A stretch of 64,000 bases of DNA from Dermatemys mawii (Eukaryota; Chordata; Testudines; Dermatemydidae). Position numbers and translations under genes: made by a program. Position 1 is the stretch's first letter; each line of letters starts with the position of its first letter. This document shows, in pieces, positions 29,720-40,900 of the stretch. The stretch covers positions 33,769,483-33,833,482 of the forward strand of contig ML677343.1 of assembly GCA_007922305.1 (NCBI GenBank), given 5' to 3'. Below the pieces are notes generated by a model. It saw only the letters and a list, made by a program, of their open reading frames with translations, was not told the origin of the DNA and did no database searches.

Positions 29720-30010
29720 TGTTTTATCAGCAGAGCAGGTCTATTTGCAATACTAGAAAAGCCTTTTGCTCCTGCCCCTTCCACACCCAGTTCCGCCCCA
29801 TCCCCGAAACATGCTGCACCCTTGCTCCTCCCAACTTTCTCCCAGGGCCTCCTGATGCCATGAAACAGCCGATCTGTGGCAGGTATTATGCGCTGAGAGA
29901 GAGGTGGAGGCGCTGATTGGCGGGGCCCACTGGCAGGCAGGAGACGCTAGGGGGAGGGGAAGGTTCTGGTAAGGGGGCCTGCCCTGGTGCCTCATAGCCC
30001 ACAATGAAGA
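29720..30010. repeat. GC-rich interspersed repeat fragment
   Basis: A C-rich then G-rich block, CCCCTTCCACACCCAGTTCC through GACGCTAGGGGGAGGGG, stands out from the AT-rich surroundings. It looks like the centre of a DNA-transposon-derived repeat. Ends are not defined. Confidence 0.4.
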
Positions 30011-30629
30011 TCTACTACAAGAACTCACGGGCCGCCTTTCAGTGCCTGTCAGGCATTTGCTCTCACCATCAGCATCAAGAAAATAGTTGTATTAGGAGGT
30101 TCCACAAGGAACCCAATTCAGCTCTGGATTAAACCAGTATAATTTGGACCATACAGTGTTCAAAACATGGACCAAAAAAATGGAATAAAAGACTCCAAAA
30201 CATCACCTCCAGGTTATGAAGTCACCTTTGTTCAATCTAAAGCCTCACTCTGAGACACGCACTGATCTTACCACTGCTGCATGCCCTGGACTCTAATTCC
30301 TTATTATATAGCATTGAAGTTGGTTTTATACAATGAGGTAACAAGATAAAAGAAGCAATTATCACTGTCATCTACTAAAACACCATTAATAATCCCAGGC
30401 ATTTAGAATGGGTTCACTTAATTAGCACACTCATAAAGGACATTGTGAGACATGGATTTCGGCACATACAGACGACATGAAACTTGACTTGATGAAGTGG
30501 GTCAACCTCAAAGCAGACTGTCAGGAAATAGGGCACAAACCTCAAATTGGTTATATGTTCTATAATTGGATTTCACCAACCAACAAGTGTGAACTCCACA
30601 AGCACTGTAACAGCCTATATCACTATATC

Positions 30630-31130
30630 ATGGAGTCACAAATGGACCCCTTGGGCACTTCAGTCTATCTTGCCACTCAGGCAAACCTGACTCATTGACA
30701 GAGCATCCCTTATACAAAAAATCACAACAGTATTCAGGTTACTCTCAGTCCCAAAGGACCAGTTACTTATCCCAAGTCAACTGTACCCCAGTTCTCTCTT
30801 GCTTATAGCCAATCTGTAATAAACTAACTAACGATCCATTAACTAGGAAAAGGAAATTAGAGTTATTTACAAGGTTAAAAGCAGGTAACATAGACTCACA
30901 AATGAGTTACAGTCTTAGATTCCAAAAGAAAATAGAAACTTCTATAATAAGCAAACTCCGTATGTCCATTAGTGCTAACTCAGACAAAGCAACTAGGGGC
31001 TTTTGCTCATGCTTAGTGATTCTTACCCCTTTAGAGTGCAAACAGCAAAAAGAACCAAGTTTCTCTGTTAGAAATTTTTCTCACTTTCCTCCCAGAGCCC
31101 AAGCTGATGGGATGAGTTGATATGCAGGTC
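30630..31130 (-). repeat. LTR-like repeat
   Basis: Read on the minus strand this has the look of a degraded retroviral LTR or internal segment. On the plus strand it includes GTATTCAGGTTACTCTCAGT and AATAAACTAACTAACGATCC. Neither ends nor coding sequence could be defined, so confidence is low. Confidence 0.4.
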
Positions 31131-31409
31131 TCATCTTCCTGGAAGGGGTGAGGAGTGCAATTAAATTCTTTGTTCTTTTGATGTTTCACAATGGCTCATT
31201 TGGTTTCAAAGACATCTGTGTTGGGTAGGATTTAACATCTTCTGTATGAAGCCATCATTTGCATTAGAGAAGGTTCCTTTCCTGTTTGATGAGTTACACA
31301 GTTAGAGAGGTTTACAGGGCAAACATTTGCTATTGCCTTATAACATGGTGTACAGATGGGTGAGACTATGCAGCATCCTACAAGTTATTCATAAGTACAG
31401 CTACCAGTG

Positions 31410-31935
31410 TCTGTCACGGAGGTCACAAAATTCACGGATTCCGTCACTTTCTGAGACACTTCTGCAACGGCCAGTGGGACCGACCCCAGCGCCACCCAAG
31501 CAACCAGCTCAGGGACAGCCACACCGGCTGTTGCTGGAGTGGCTCTGCAGCCATCCATCTGGGCAGCCTCGCAGCCAGCTGCACCAGCCGCTGCTTGGGT
31601 GGCCTCGGGCAGCTAGCCCTGGGGACCACCAGAGCAGCGGTTCCTGGGGCAGCCAGGGCAGCGGCTGCTCCAGTGGCTCCCCAGCAACAGCCCCCGGCAG
31701 CTGGTGCTGCTGGCCTTGCCCCCCTCAGAAGTGACATCCCTCCCCTGCCATGGCATGCTCCTCGCAGCAGTGACCCCTCGGGATCCCCCCCACAGCAGCA
31801 GCGCTCCAAGATTTAGTCTGGGGTATTTATAGAATAAGTCATGGTCAGGTCATGGGCCATGAATTTTTGTTTACCGCCCATGACCTGTCCATGACTTTTA
31901 CTAAAAATACCCGTGACTAAATGGCAGCCTTATTC
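31410..31935. repeat. GC-rich DNA-transposon-like repeat
   Basis: The block starts near TCTGTCACGGAGGTCACAAA and ends near AATACCCGTGACTAAATGGC, with CAGCAGC- and GCAGCC-rich sequence between. The reading frames in it are proline/alanine-rich by composition only. It is typical of non-autonomous repeat sequence; a target duplication was not found. Confidence 0.5.
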
Positions 31936-32199
31936 AAAAGGCCTAAATAACAGACACATTCTCACAACTCTAATATCTATCTCAACAACATAACAGACAG
32001 GAGAGTCAGACTGGTTTCCAGCTATGCATTTGTCAGTGTTCAGTGAGGCCTGGGACCTTGGCATGAGCTGGCACTTGGTCTGCCAGCTCACAATTATATC
32101 CTGCAAAGATGCAGGGGCAGGAGTTGAAGAGATAACGGAGCATGCAGACCTATGAAAAGTCCAGAGGGGATTGCCCCAACTCCTCTAACACATAGCAAA

Positions 32200-32535
32200 T
32201 AATTCCCCTGCTAGTCAGATCCCTAAACTAAGCAGTGTTAGGCTTGATTGGCACCTGGATGGGAAATATCCACAGAAATCCCCAGTGGGCTTCAAGAAGT
32301 GATGTTGGTTATAGAATACGTAACATTCTTCCCTGTGTACGAGAACTGACCCCATGGCTCAGCTTGGTGTTGAAGAAAGACCCCAGTACTGTTGGAGTAC
32401 TTATTCCTGGAGGAAGGTATGAGCCACTTTATGGTAACTAAAAATCCCATGACAGTTTTTGCCAAGGTAGAAATGTTAGACTTGGTGTGTCAGTCAAATT
32501 CTAGCTCAGATAAATTACCCTCTGGCTGATCTAGC
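32200..32535 (+). mobile_element. 5S rRNA-derived SINE (SINE3-like)
   Basis: Positions 32209-32271 resemble the internal promoter part of 5S rRNA: TCAGATCCCTAAACTAAGCA aligns to the region before and at box A, and CACCTGGATGGGAAATATCC to the box C region (TTGGATGGGAGACC). The part after the 5S head contains AAAAATCCCATGACAGTTTT and TTACCCTCTGGCTG, as in the tails of 5S-headed amniote SINEs. It is diverged and not a functional 5S gene. Confidence 0.7.
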
Positions 32536-32539
32536 TTAC

Positions 32540-34970
32540 TCTTATAGTTTCAGCTAGCCAAACCACCCACGAACAATAAGGGTGTGCACTGCGCTGCATT
32601 TCATCCTAGAGGGCAGTGAAGTCTCACACAGAGACTGCAAAGCACCTTAACATCTCATTTTTAAAGGACTTATAGAAATGTAAGAAATTATTTGCTCCAG
32701 AACATCTCTTAACAGTCCAGGGTAATTATCAATCCCCCACCAAGGAAAGGTTTGGTTTTTCTCTATGAAAAAAGCCCCAAAGAAACAAAAAGCTCCCAAA
32801 ACCCAACTTCATCAGAAAGCAACAAATCTCAGCCATGTTTGTGCTTTTTGTCCCAACTGCTTGATTTATGAGCCTCAGTGCAATGATTAGAGATGAAAGA
32901 AAACATTCCAGAGGCCAAGACCTGCACATTGCTGGTGTCTCGGGTCTGCTTTTCTGCCTGAGTTACTGTAAAGGGGACGGGAAACAAAACAGGAAAATTA
33001 CAAGGAGCATACTGGTCACCACAGGCTTCTTTCTCTCTTATCATTTACTGAGCACCAGTTGTGTGTACAAAACAGAGGAAAATAATCCCTGCACTAAGGT
33101 GTTTATTATCTAGACAGACGAATGATAAAGTTCAGGCTCCCATTGGTGTCTAAGAACGATAAGGAGTAATAGTGGCCAAAGATGAGTTTATTGCTTTAAG
33201 TTGCTATTTTATTTTAGGCAAATAAATATTGAAGAACTCAATTTGCCTGATTAGGGTGGAGAGTCTGAAAGGGAAAAAAGGTGGATGTTTGTTGCACTGG
33301 ACAGGAGAGGCTGATGAGCAAGGGGACTAGAGAGGCTGCTAGCGATAACACAGTTTTCATTCTGTATATAAATGGTAGAGTTGTAACTAAAGGGGTGGCT
33401 CGCTCCTCAGGACTCTGCACTGCAACATGGGAGCTCATACACACGGCGCCACAAAATGTGCCCCGGTAGTGCAGGCACTTACCACACTGACGGACATTTT
33501 TCACAGCCCTGAGTGATATAGTTAAGCTGACCTAACCTTGTCATGTAGAACAGTCCTTAGTATTTTGTGCCAGCAGAGCACAGAATAAGAATTATGATGA
33601 AGGTCTATATAGTAATTGTCAGGCACAAGGAAATCTGATGCATTAATACAGGAGAGCGGCATCCTTTGGACAGATGCAGTGTAGAACCTGAGCACTTGTC
33701 TAGGCCTAAAAATTACATCAACCTAGCTGTATAGCTCAGGGTTGTGAAAAATGTCACAGCCCATGCAATGCAGGTTGCATGAGGAAAACATTTATCCACC
33801 CTAGGGGATATCAAAGGATAATAAGACTGCGCCATTCTGATGAGTGGTGTAAATGGGTTTAATATATAACTCTCTGTTTCTGGAGGAGTAGAGGGATAAA
33901 GGATAACTGTAAGAGCAGAAAATTGATCTGAAGTCAACGTGAATGAGATGTTTCTTTGGCTGACTGTTTTTTCCTATTCCTATCCCAACTGATGCATCTC
34001 ACACAATGGCTCTCTTTCCTTCCTAATCCTTTGATTGCTTCTTGATTCTGATTAATTTCCTTAGACATAACCAGTAAAATGAGGCAAAGATAAACCAGTG
34101 TAACTGAATACCACCCTATACTTCAGCTCTTAGCTCTCAGTTACGGCTAGCTGGGCTATGCAAGACAGCAGTATAATTAGATTTGAAGTGATGGTTGGCA
34201 GGCACCAATGGGGCAATTTCCTTATTTTCAATAACAAAAATACTCCTTTCTGACCGGAAAGAAACCTGGAAGATTTGTTAGACATATAGGCTGGGATTCT
34301 GAAGGAAGTGTAAGGGAGGTAGGCACCCAGCTCCCGCTGCATTTAAATTGGGTTTGGGTGTTTAATTCCTTTGGTCTCCTTGGAAGATCCTAGCTGTAGT
34401 AAATAGTCTGGAGTTAGTATTGTCATTCTTTCTCTCTCTGCATGTAACAATGGATAGTTTTAGTAACACCTCTTTTGAGTTATGCAACGTTCTTCCTTCA
34501 GCAATAAGATTAAAGTTTGTAGCCCACTGTCAACCAGTAAATATAGCTGATTATATTTAAATATATGATGCACATATACAAGAAAAACTCAATTAGAAAT
34601 AAGGGGCAAAAACATCAGGCCCAGAGCGTCCCTTACTTCTGCAGTGAGCTTCCAAGCTAACTGCTGTCCCTTCAGCACGCTGGGTAGGAGCAGCATTGAA
34701 AGGGCCTTTACTCAATCATACGGCTGTGTTACCTCTACTGTATGAAATGGCCCAGGGAGCTTAGCATTTCATTCTGCAGTTTTGCATGTGGACATTTTAT
34801 TTTGGAAACTGCTAGAAAATCCTCAATGCTTTGTAGATAATGTTAAAGCACTTGGCCAATTTAAAGACTTACGAGACAATAGACTGTCTTCAGAAAGAAT
34901 GGAAACAAAAGAACCAGTGTGGTACCCATTCCTGTTGTGTTGGGATCAGGGGCAGCATGAGCCTTTTTGC
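32540..34970. other. Intergenic, no feature recognised
   Basis: This is plain AT-rich sequence. Open frames are short and show no conserved protein segments. No inverted ends or target duplications were seen. Confidence 0.5.
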
Positions 34971-34974
34971 TGTC

Positions 34975-35175
34975 CTAGGTGATGAAGCAAAAATGCCGCC
35001 AAAATGCCACCGAGGAGGGAGCAACACCGTCCTAATTAGGGATGGCGTACTCCCCTCCCTAGGCAGTTCGCTGGCTCTGGAAGGAGCAGGTATGCCGCCG
35101 AAATGCCGCCCCGCAAATTGTGCTGCCCTTGGTGACCGCCTAGGCCGCTTAGTGCTTGCACCAGCCCTGGTTGGG
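34975..35175. repeat. GC-rich interspersed repeat
   Basis: The word ATGCCGCC occurs twice, with GGTATGCCGCCGAAATGCCG, in a CpG-rich patch that stands out from its flanks. The composition resembles the GC-rich MITEs at 6060 and 14543. Ends are not defined. Confidence 0.45.
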
Positions 35176-35828
35176 ATGTACCTGCTTTCCAGACCAAAGC
35201 CCTACAAGCTAACTTTTAATCATGATACAGTCTGCCATTTTATGAGTACTGTATTGGAAAATTCATTTTGAGAAGTTTCTTCTTTCAGGTTTATCTTTCT
35301 TTGTTACCAGAGATGGGCTGGAACCAGACTATAGCTCCAAACATCTCTGCAGTTTGGATCTGGACTTTGTGACTCTGACCCATCTCTGCTTGTTACCATT
35401 TTAACCTTTCTTTAATGTCAATGGCAAAGAAAGGAAAAGGTAGTGGGGCTGGTCTCTGGCTCATGTGGTTAGACTAGCTTAACTGGTAACTGAAGACAAA
35501 TGTGAATTTCCTGTGGAATGAGATTATTTTTTCCAAAATATTTCCCCTCACTTACTGAATAAACAGAGAACAGGAAGATAGGAATTTACCGATGGGACCA
35601 TGTGACAGAAATACAGTCGCACAGGGAATAATTCACATGACATAAGGCAAACATCACACCATGTGACCAGACTCTAAAGGGGTTTTATCTCAAAGCTCCA
35701 CAGCACACATGCTTCCTTCCCTGTTCATCTATATAGCAAAGGAATCACTGAAACTATTCATAACCTTTGATTAAGGCTGGCTGGAAGACATTTCCAGCCT
35801 TGTACTGGACCCAAAGCTATATGTAGGC

Positions 35829-36682
35829 CATTGGTTTATGAACTTTAACAAACTGTGAACCCCTTTTACTGAAATGTCAAATCTTGTGTACCCCCTCCTA
35901 AAAATGAATATTTCCAGGGATTTTCTTCTTTACCTGAGTATAAATTATAAAGCCAGTGCTCTCGGAAATATAAAATTTGTTTTTATAATGTGCTTATTAC
36001 ACACTATTTATTATTAAATATTATTTATCATTACAATATTTTTATTACATTATGAAAATGGCAACATTCTTCCAAGATCTCACTTTCGTTGCTTGTATCA
36101 CTTTGAATAAGCCTGTTATAAGACAAGGCTCATATGTTTCACCAAGGAGTATCAGATGTGAAAGAGCATGAAGGTATTTAAGAAGCCAACTCAAAGAGTT
36201 CCTCCTACACAAGCATTCAGGTCTTGAGCAGTCCAGGCAAACAGCACATGTTACAACAAAGCTTAAATTTGTTCTTCATAATAATTTTTAAAACAGTAGT
36301 AGCTGTCCATTTAATTTTAAAAACAGAAAAAAAATATCCATCTCCCTTTCCATTTCTGATAAGGAGTCTTGAAGTTTAAATCTCCTCAGTTGTGACAGAA
36401 TCAGAGAGGTAGCCATATTAGTCTGGATTAGTACCCGACGAAGTGGATACTAGCCCATGAAAGCTTACGCTTCAATACTTTTGTTAGTCTTTAAGGTGTC
36501 ACAGGACTCTGTTGCTTCAGTTGTGATAGAGAGGCTCGCTTTGATCTGCTTAGCTCTTGGAAGTCCAGGGGCTCTGGGATGCTGCCCGGAGTCCCTACAG
36601 ACAGCTCTGTCTCCCATTAGGGGAATTTTTTTCCCCAAGAATCTCCTATAACATTTTGCGAACCCCAGTTTGGGAGCCACTG
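35829..36682. mobile_element. hAT-type element with 8-bp TSD, carrying a nested retroposon
   Basis: The element starts CATTGGTTTATGAACTTT and ends AGTTTGGGAGCCACTG; the ends are imperfect inverted repeats. The flanks ATGTAGGC (35821-35828) and ATCTAGGC (36683-36690) agree at 7 of 8 bases. The length of 854 bp includes a later 118-bp insertion at 36400-36517. No transposase frame remains. Confidence 0.8.
36400..36517. mobile_element. SINE-like retroposon nested in the hAT element, 13-bp TSD
   Basis: A 118-bp insert containing GAGGTAGCCATATTAGTCTG and TTGTTAGTCTTTAAGGTGTC is flanked by CAGTTGTGACAGA (36387-36399) and CAGTTGTGATAGA (36518-36530), which match at 12 of 13 bases. A duplication this long points to LINE-type retroposition. 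The sequence is a type commonly seen in reptile genomes; I do not name the family. Confidence 0.75.
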
Positions 36683-37439
36683 ATCTAGGCTCTCCCCCAC
36701 CTCCCTGAGTCAAGTCACAAGGGATTGATAATGATCGACATTTACATAATAGTCCCTCTATAGCACTCAATAAACTTAATAACTGATTCCTGGCTTCCCC
36801 TTTGGTATCACATTGGATTAAAAGTTCTTGTTAGCATCTCTGCTCCTTTCTTTGTCCAACCTGGTTTCCTCATCAGATGCCAGCCTTGATGCTCTGGTTA
36901 TCCAGTTCTCCCACACACTTCTCTGCATTGTTTTCTCTGCTGCCCGCTACATCCAGAACATTTTTTCTACTCCAGCCCATCCCACCGCTCTCCTCCAAAT
37001 CTGTCTCTTCCATGATGCTTACAATGAGGTATTGAGAAAAATCTCATGGGAGCCACTAAGACACACAGAGCTTCTGCTTCCTGTTCTCACCTCTCCCCAT
37101 CCCTTCCTTCCTAATTGTTACTTCTAAAAGCATTTTAGGACAGGGGTAGCATCTGTTTGCTCTGCAAAGTGCCATCCCACTGTAACTGTTTCAGAATTAG
37201 CCATTCTGGGTCAGGTCCCCCAATCTATCAGCTCCAACTGGCTCCTGCTTCAAGGGGCACAGAGACCACCCATGAGGCACCCTGTCAGATGTACAACCCC
37301 ACAGCAGGCTACGGCAGGGAGCAAGGATGGATTATGTACCTATGAGCACTACGAGGGGAGTGTCACCATAGACAGAGCAGGACCAGGAGAACATCACTCC
37401 ACTGGAAGAGGTAATGGGGTCAGGCACCTCAAAGACCCC

Positions 37440-37600
37440 TTGTGCCCCCGGGGATGGGGGAGGGGGCTTCTGTACCCCCAGGGGCTGGGCAAGGGGCAGC
37501 CCCATAGAGCTGGGGGAGGGGCCCCTGTACCCCCAGGGNNNNNNNNNNCATAGAGCTGGGGGAGGGGCCCCTGTACCCCCAGGGGCTGGGGGAGGAACTC
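37440..37600. repeat. GC-rich tandem repeat containing a 10-N assembly gap
   Basis: The block CATAGAGCTGGGGGAGGGGC then CCCTGTACCCCCAGGGG occurs on both sides of a run of ten Ns at 37539-37548. Related GGGGCTGGGC and TGTACCCCCAGG words occur just upstream. The gap therefore sits inside a tandem array about 360 bp before the CYB5B start, and the true copy number is unknown. Confidence 0.85.
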
Positions 37601-37609
37601 GGTTCTTTT

Positions 37610-37902
37610 TCTCTCCCTCCAACGCCCACCACGCCTTCTGTTTGGTCAGCTCTCTGGAATCTCGCTCTTTCATTGGCTGCGGTGGAGAGCGAGGGCATCT
37701 CTGATTGGCTATTAGGAGTCGAACCACAACTGGCTAAGAGCGGCCGGCCGTCCCTCCTTCCCCATTGGTCGATAGCAACGGGACCAGCTTGGAACGCGGA
37801 AGAGCTCATTGGTCTCCAGGGCCCGGAGGGGGTGTGGCCTAGGTACGGCGGCCGCGCGGGGTCTAGCTAGTTCGCCGTTAGGTGAAGGTGCCGGGAGCCG
37901 GG
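37610..37902 (+). promoter_or_regulatory. CYB5B promoter with four inverted CCAAT boxes
   Basis: ATTGG, the reverse of CCAAT, occurs at 37672, 37704, 37764 and 37808, all in one orientation within 141 bp. The extended forms CATTGGCTG, GATTGGCTA, CATTGGTCG and CATTGGTCT fit NF-Y sites. The region is CpG-rich toward the start codon and has no TATA box. The last site lies 91 bp before the ATG. Confidence 0.75.
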
Positions 37903-40900
37903 ATGGGGAGCGAAGCGCTCAGCGCTGCCGGGGCCGGCGCGGCGCCCGAGGGCGGCCCCGTCTTCACCCTGGCGGAGGTGGCGAAGCGCAACTCGAGCCG
38001 CGAGGCCTGGCTGGTGATCCACGGGCGCGTGTACGACGTGAGCCGCTTCCTGGCCGAGGTGAGACGGCCCGCGGGGCTGAGGGGATGCGGCCGGCCCCGA
38101 GGGGCGGGGCGGGGCGGGCCTGGCCTCTGCCCGGGCAGGGGAGGGCGGGCTTGGGGAAAGGGATCCGGGGGGAGGGGCGGGGTGTGTTTCCCAGGCCCTG
38201 GCCCTGGCCCTGGCCCTGCTTGGCAGCCCTGTGGCGCATGGGGCGCTCCCCTGCCCGTCGGTGACACTGAGGGCGATTGTCCCCTGACAGGATCTCATCA
38301 TTTAACTGTTATTTATTTGTAGCGGAGCAGCGTCATGAGGAACCAGCCAGGCTCGGGGCCCTGTTGTTTGTGTGGCGCACGGCCTGTGTAGACAGACCCG
38401 TTCCTGCCCCATGGGGCCTACAGCCTCATTTAAAACAGCTGCCGCAGGTGGATGGAAGTGGGAACGGGGGTGGGTGGGGGATGCAGAGGTAACACATGGT
38501 GCGGTGGGCTCAAATCTTTTGAGTAGTTTTTATTTCCCGAACAAAACAAAGAGTTGTAGTTGCTATCAAACCTCTCATGACATTACACTAAGATGTGAGA
38601 CCAGGTATGTGAGGTAATATCTTTTACTAGACCAGCTTCTGTTGGTGAAAGAGACAAGCTTCCAAACTACACAGAGCTCTTCTTCAGGTCTATGGAAAAC
38701 TTGTTCCTCTTAGCAACAGAAGTTGGTTCAGTAAAAGATCTCACCTCACCCGCCTTCTCTCTCTAATATCCTGGGACCAACATGGCTACAATAACACTGC
38801 TAATGATATACTAAGTTGTGTCAGGGTAGGTCAATATTTTGAAGGCAGATCGCCAAGCAAAACTCAGGTTTTAAAGGAAATGATGCTGATGATTTGATAG
38901 ATGAGTATCTGTCGCGTTATTCACTTCCAAGAGGTGGGTGTATTTCTCTGACTGGGAGGGGAGTTATCCTTGTGTATAGTCTGCAGTTCTCCTGCATTCT
39001 TTGGGGTGAGCAGTAATATGTGATAACTCTTGTTGCTATTGACTTTTAAGTTGTAGGTTGGGCAAGAAACAAAGCGGCTCTGCCAAAGAACCTGCGGCAG
39101 CGAATTGCCTAGTATCTCCATGAGAGTTTCGTGGAGATCGCTGAGACAGATTCCTGTGAAGTGAGGGAGTCAATCAACACCCTGTTCCACCTCTCAGGCT
39201 AGACATGTGGTGGTACACGCATCAGACAGACATAAGCCTGCCCTCTGCAACCCTCCTACCCCCAGTAACTCGCTTCACCCATCCCCAAAATCAAAGCCAC
39301 TTACCAGGGGTGGCCTCTCCTGTTTGCTCTTTGCGAAGCTCCAAAAGCTGTGACTGGCTAGGCTCCTCCGGGGTAGAGAAGAGCTCCTGGCTGCATGCAT
39401 CTCTGACCTCTGAGTTGTACTCTGCCTCTGGGCTCCCTCCCTATCCTTGTCCAAGATTTCCTCTTCCTGGCTCGGTCCACTCTTGACTGGAATGTGAGCC
39501 ACCAAAGTATCCACAGTGGCCTTCGCAGTGGAGATGGCGTCACCACTGAATAGTGGTTTGCCTCCTGTGCCTCGTGGTAGGCATTCCGCAGCTTCTTCAC
39601 TTTGACCCTGCACTGCAGAGTGTCCAGTTATGGCCCCTTTCTGTCATGCTTCGTGAAATCTGTCCACAGTTATCGTAATTCCTATGACTGAAGCGCAGCT
39701 AGGACTGGACAGCCTCCTCTCCCTAAATGCTGATGAGGCCCAACAGTTTGGCATTGCTCCAAGTGGGGGATGGCCTGATGCATGGAGCAGGCATGGCCAC
39801 CTGGAAAGATGCTCTGAGACCGCTGCACACGTCACCGAGCCAACAGGAAGGGGACTTTCAAAATTTCCAAGGAATTTAAGGGGTTGGGCTGATGGTTGGT
39901 CACCTGAGATCAGGGCAGTAGAGTTCAAACTGATTACCAGAGAGGCTTGAACAGGCATTGTGGGACACTTCCTGGAGGCCAATTGCAGTGCTGTAATTGA
40001 CCAGGATATCTCTACTGGCACTGCAGCACTGTAGCCTCGGCGCAGAAAGCTGTGCGCCGCTTGTCAGAATGTTTTTTTTTTTATAATGCTGCAACTTTGC
40101 AGTGTGTACACCTCAGGAGTTACAATGCAGAAAGATGCTTTGCTGGCAGAAATTTGCCAGTGTAGACGAGGCCTGAATTTCTGTAACTGCAGATGTCAGG
40201 GATTCAACATGAAATGTTCCCTCTCAATCCTCTGTAATGGTTGGGGCAATTGCTAATTGCTGCCTGTTCTAGCCCTTGGCAACATGTTATTTGAACAGAA
40301 TTGCTGAGCTCATTTGAAGTGCTATTGCAAGGCTATTGCATAATCTCTGAGAGGCCACTCTGATTCCTGCAAACCAGACACGGTGGGTCAGGTGCTGGTC
40401 AGTCTGTCTAAAGTGTGTCAGTTGCAATATGGATTATTTTAAACTTTATTTATCATGTTATGTTGCTGGTTACATAATAGAAGTTCTGAGACATTGGACT
40501 TACCACATGGCAAAAGTCCACTGGGTCATAAGAACGCGGACAGAATGAGGGAGATGTGCAAAGGCAGCTCCTCAAGCTGCGTGTAAAACCTATAGTGAGT
40601 TGGTATCTGTTCTCTTCCAGAGTTGGCTGGGTTGCAATGGGGGGGTCTGCCTGGCGTGTTTCAGCTGAAGCAGAACCATTTCCATAAATATCTCCCAAAT
40701 AGCAAAAGGGTAATTCACTTACCACTTGAAACAAAATAAGCCCCAGAATGCAGGTTACAGTGATGTCTCTGTGCTGCAGCTGGTGGAGTGTGTCATGGGG
40801 AGCTATGAAGACTAAGTCTGTGTGTTTAAATATAGATCACAGGTAAACTGCAGAGGGTTAACTTTCCAATTATGTGCTGAAATGGCCTGTCAGGAGCAGG

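Noticed and set aside
31327..31816. Proline/alanine-rich open frames on both strands
   Set aside because: They fall inside a GC-rich interspersed repeat and show no conserved sequence.
32209..32271. 5S rRNA gene
   Set aside because: Only the middle of 5S is similar, with many changes, and a SINE-type body follows; it is a retroposon head.
37809..38301. Several overlapping open frames on both strands at CYB5B exon 1
   Set aside because: They are shadows of the GC-rich exon 1 and intron 1; only the frame with the cytochrome b5 start is conserved.
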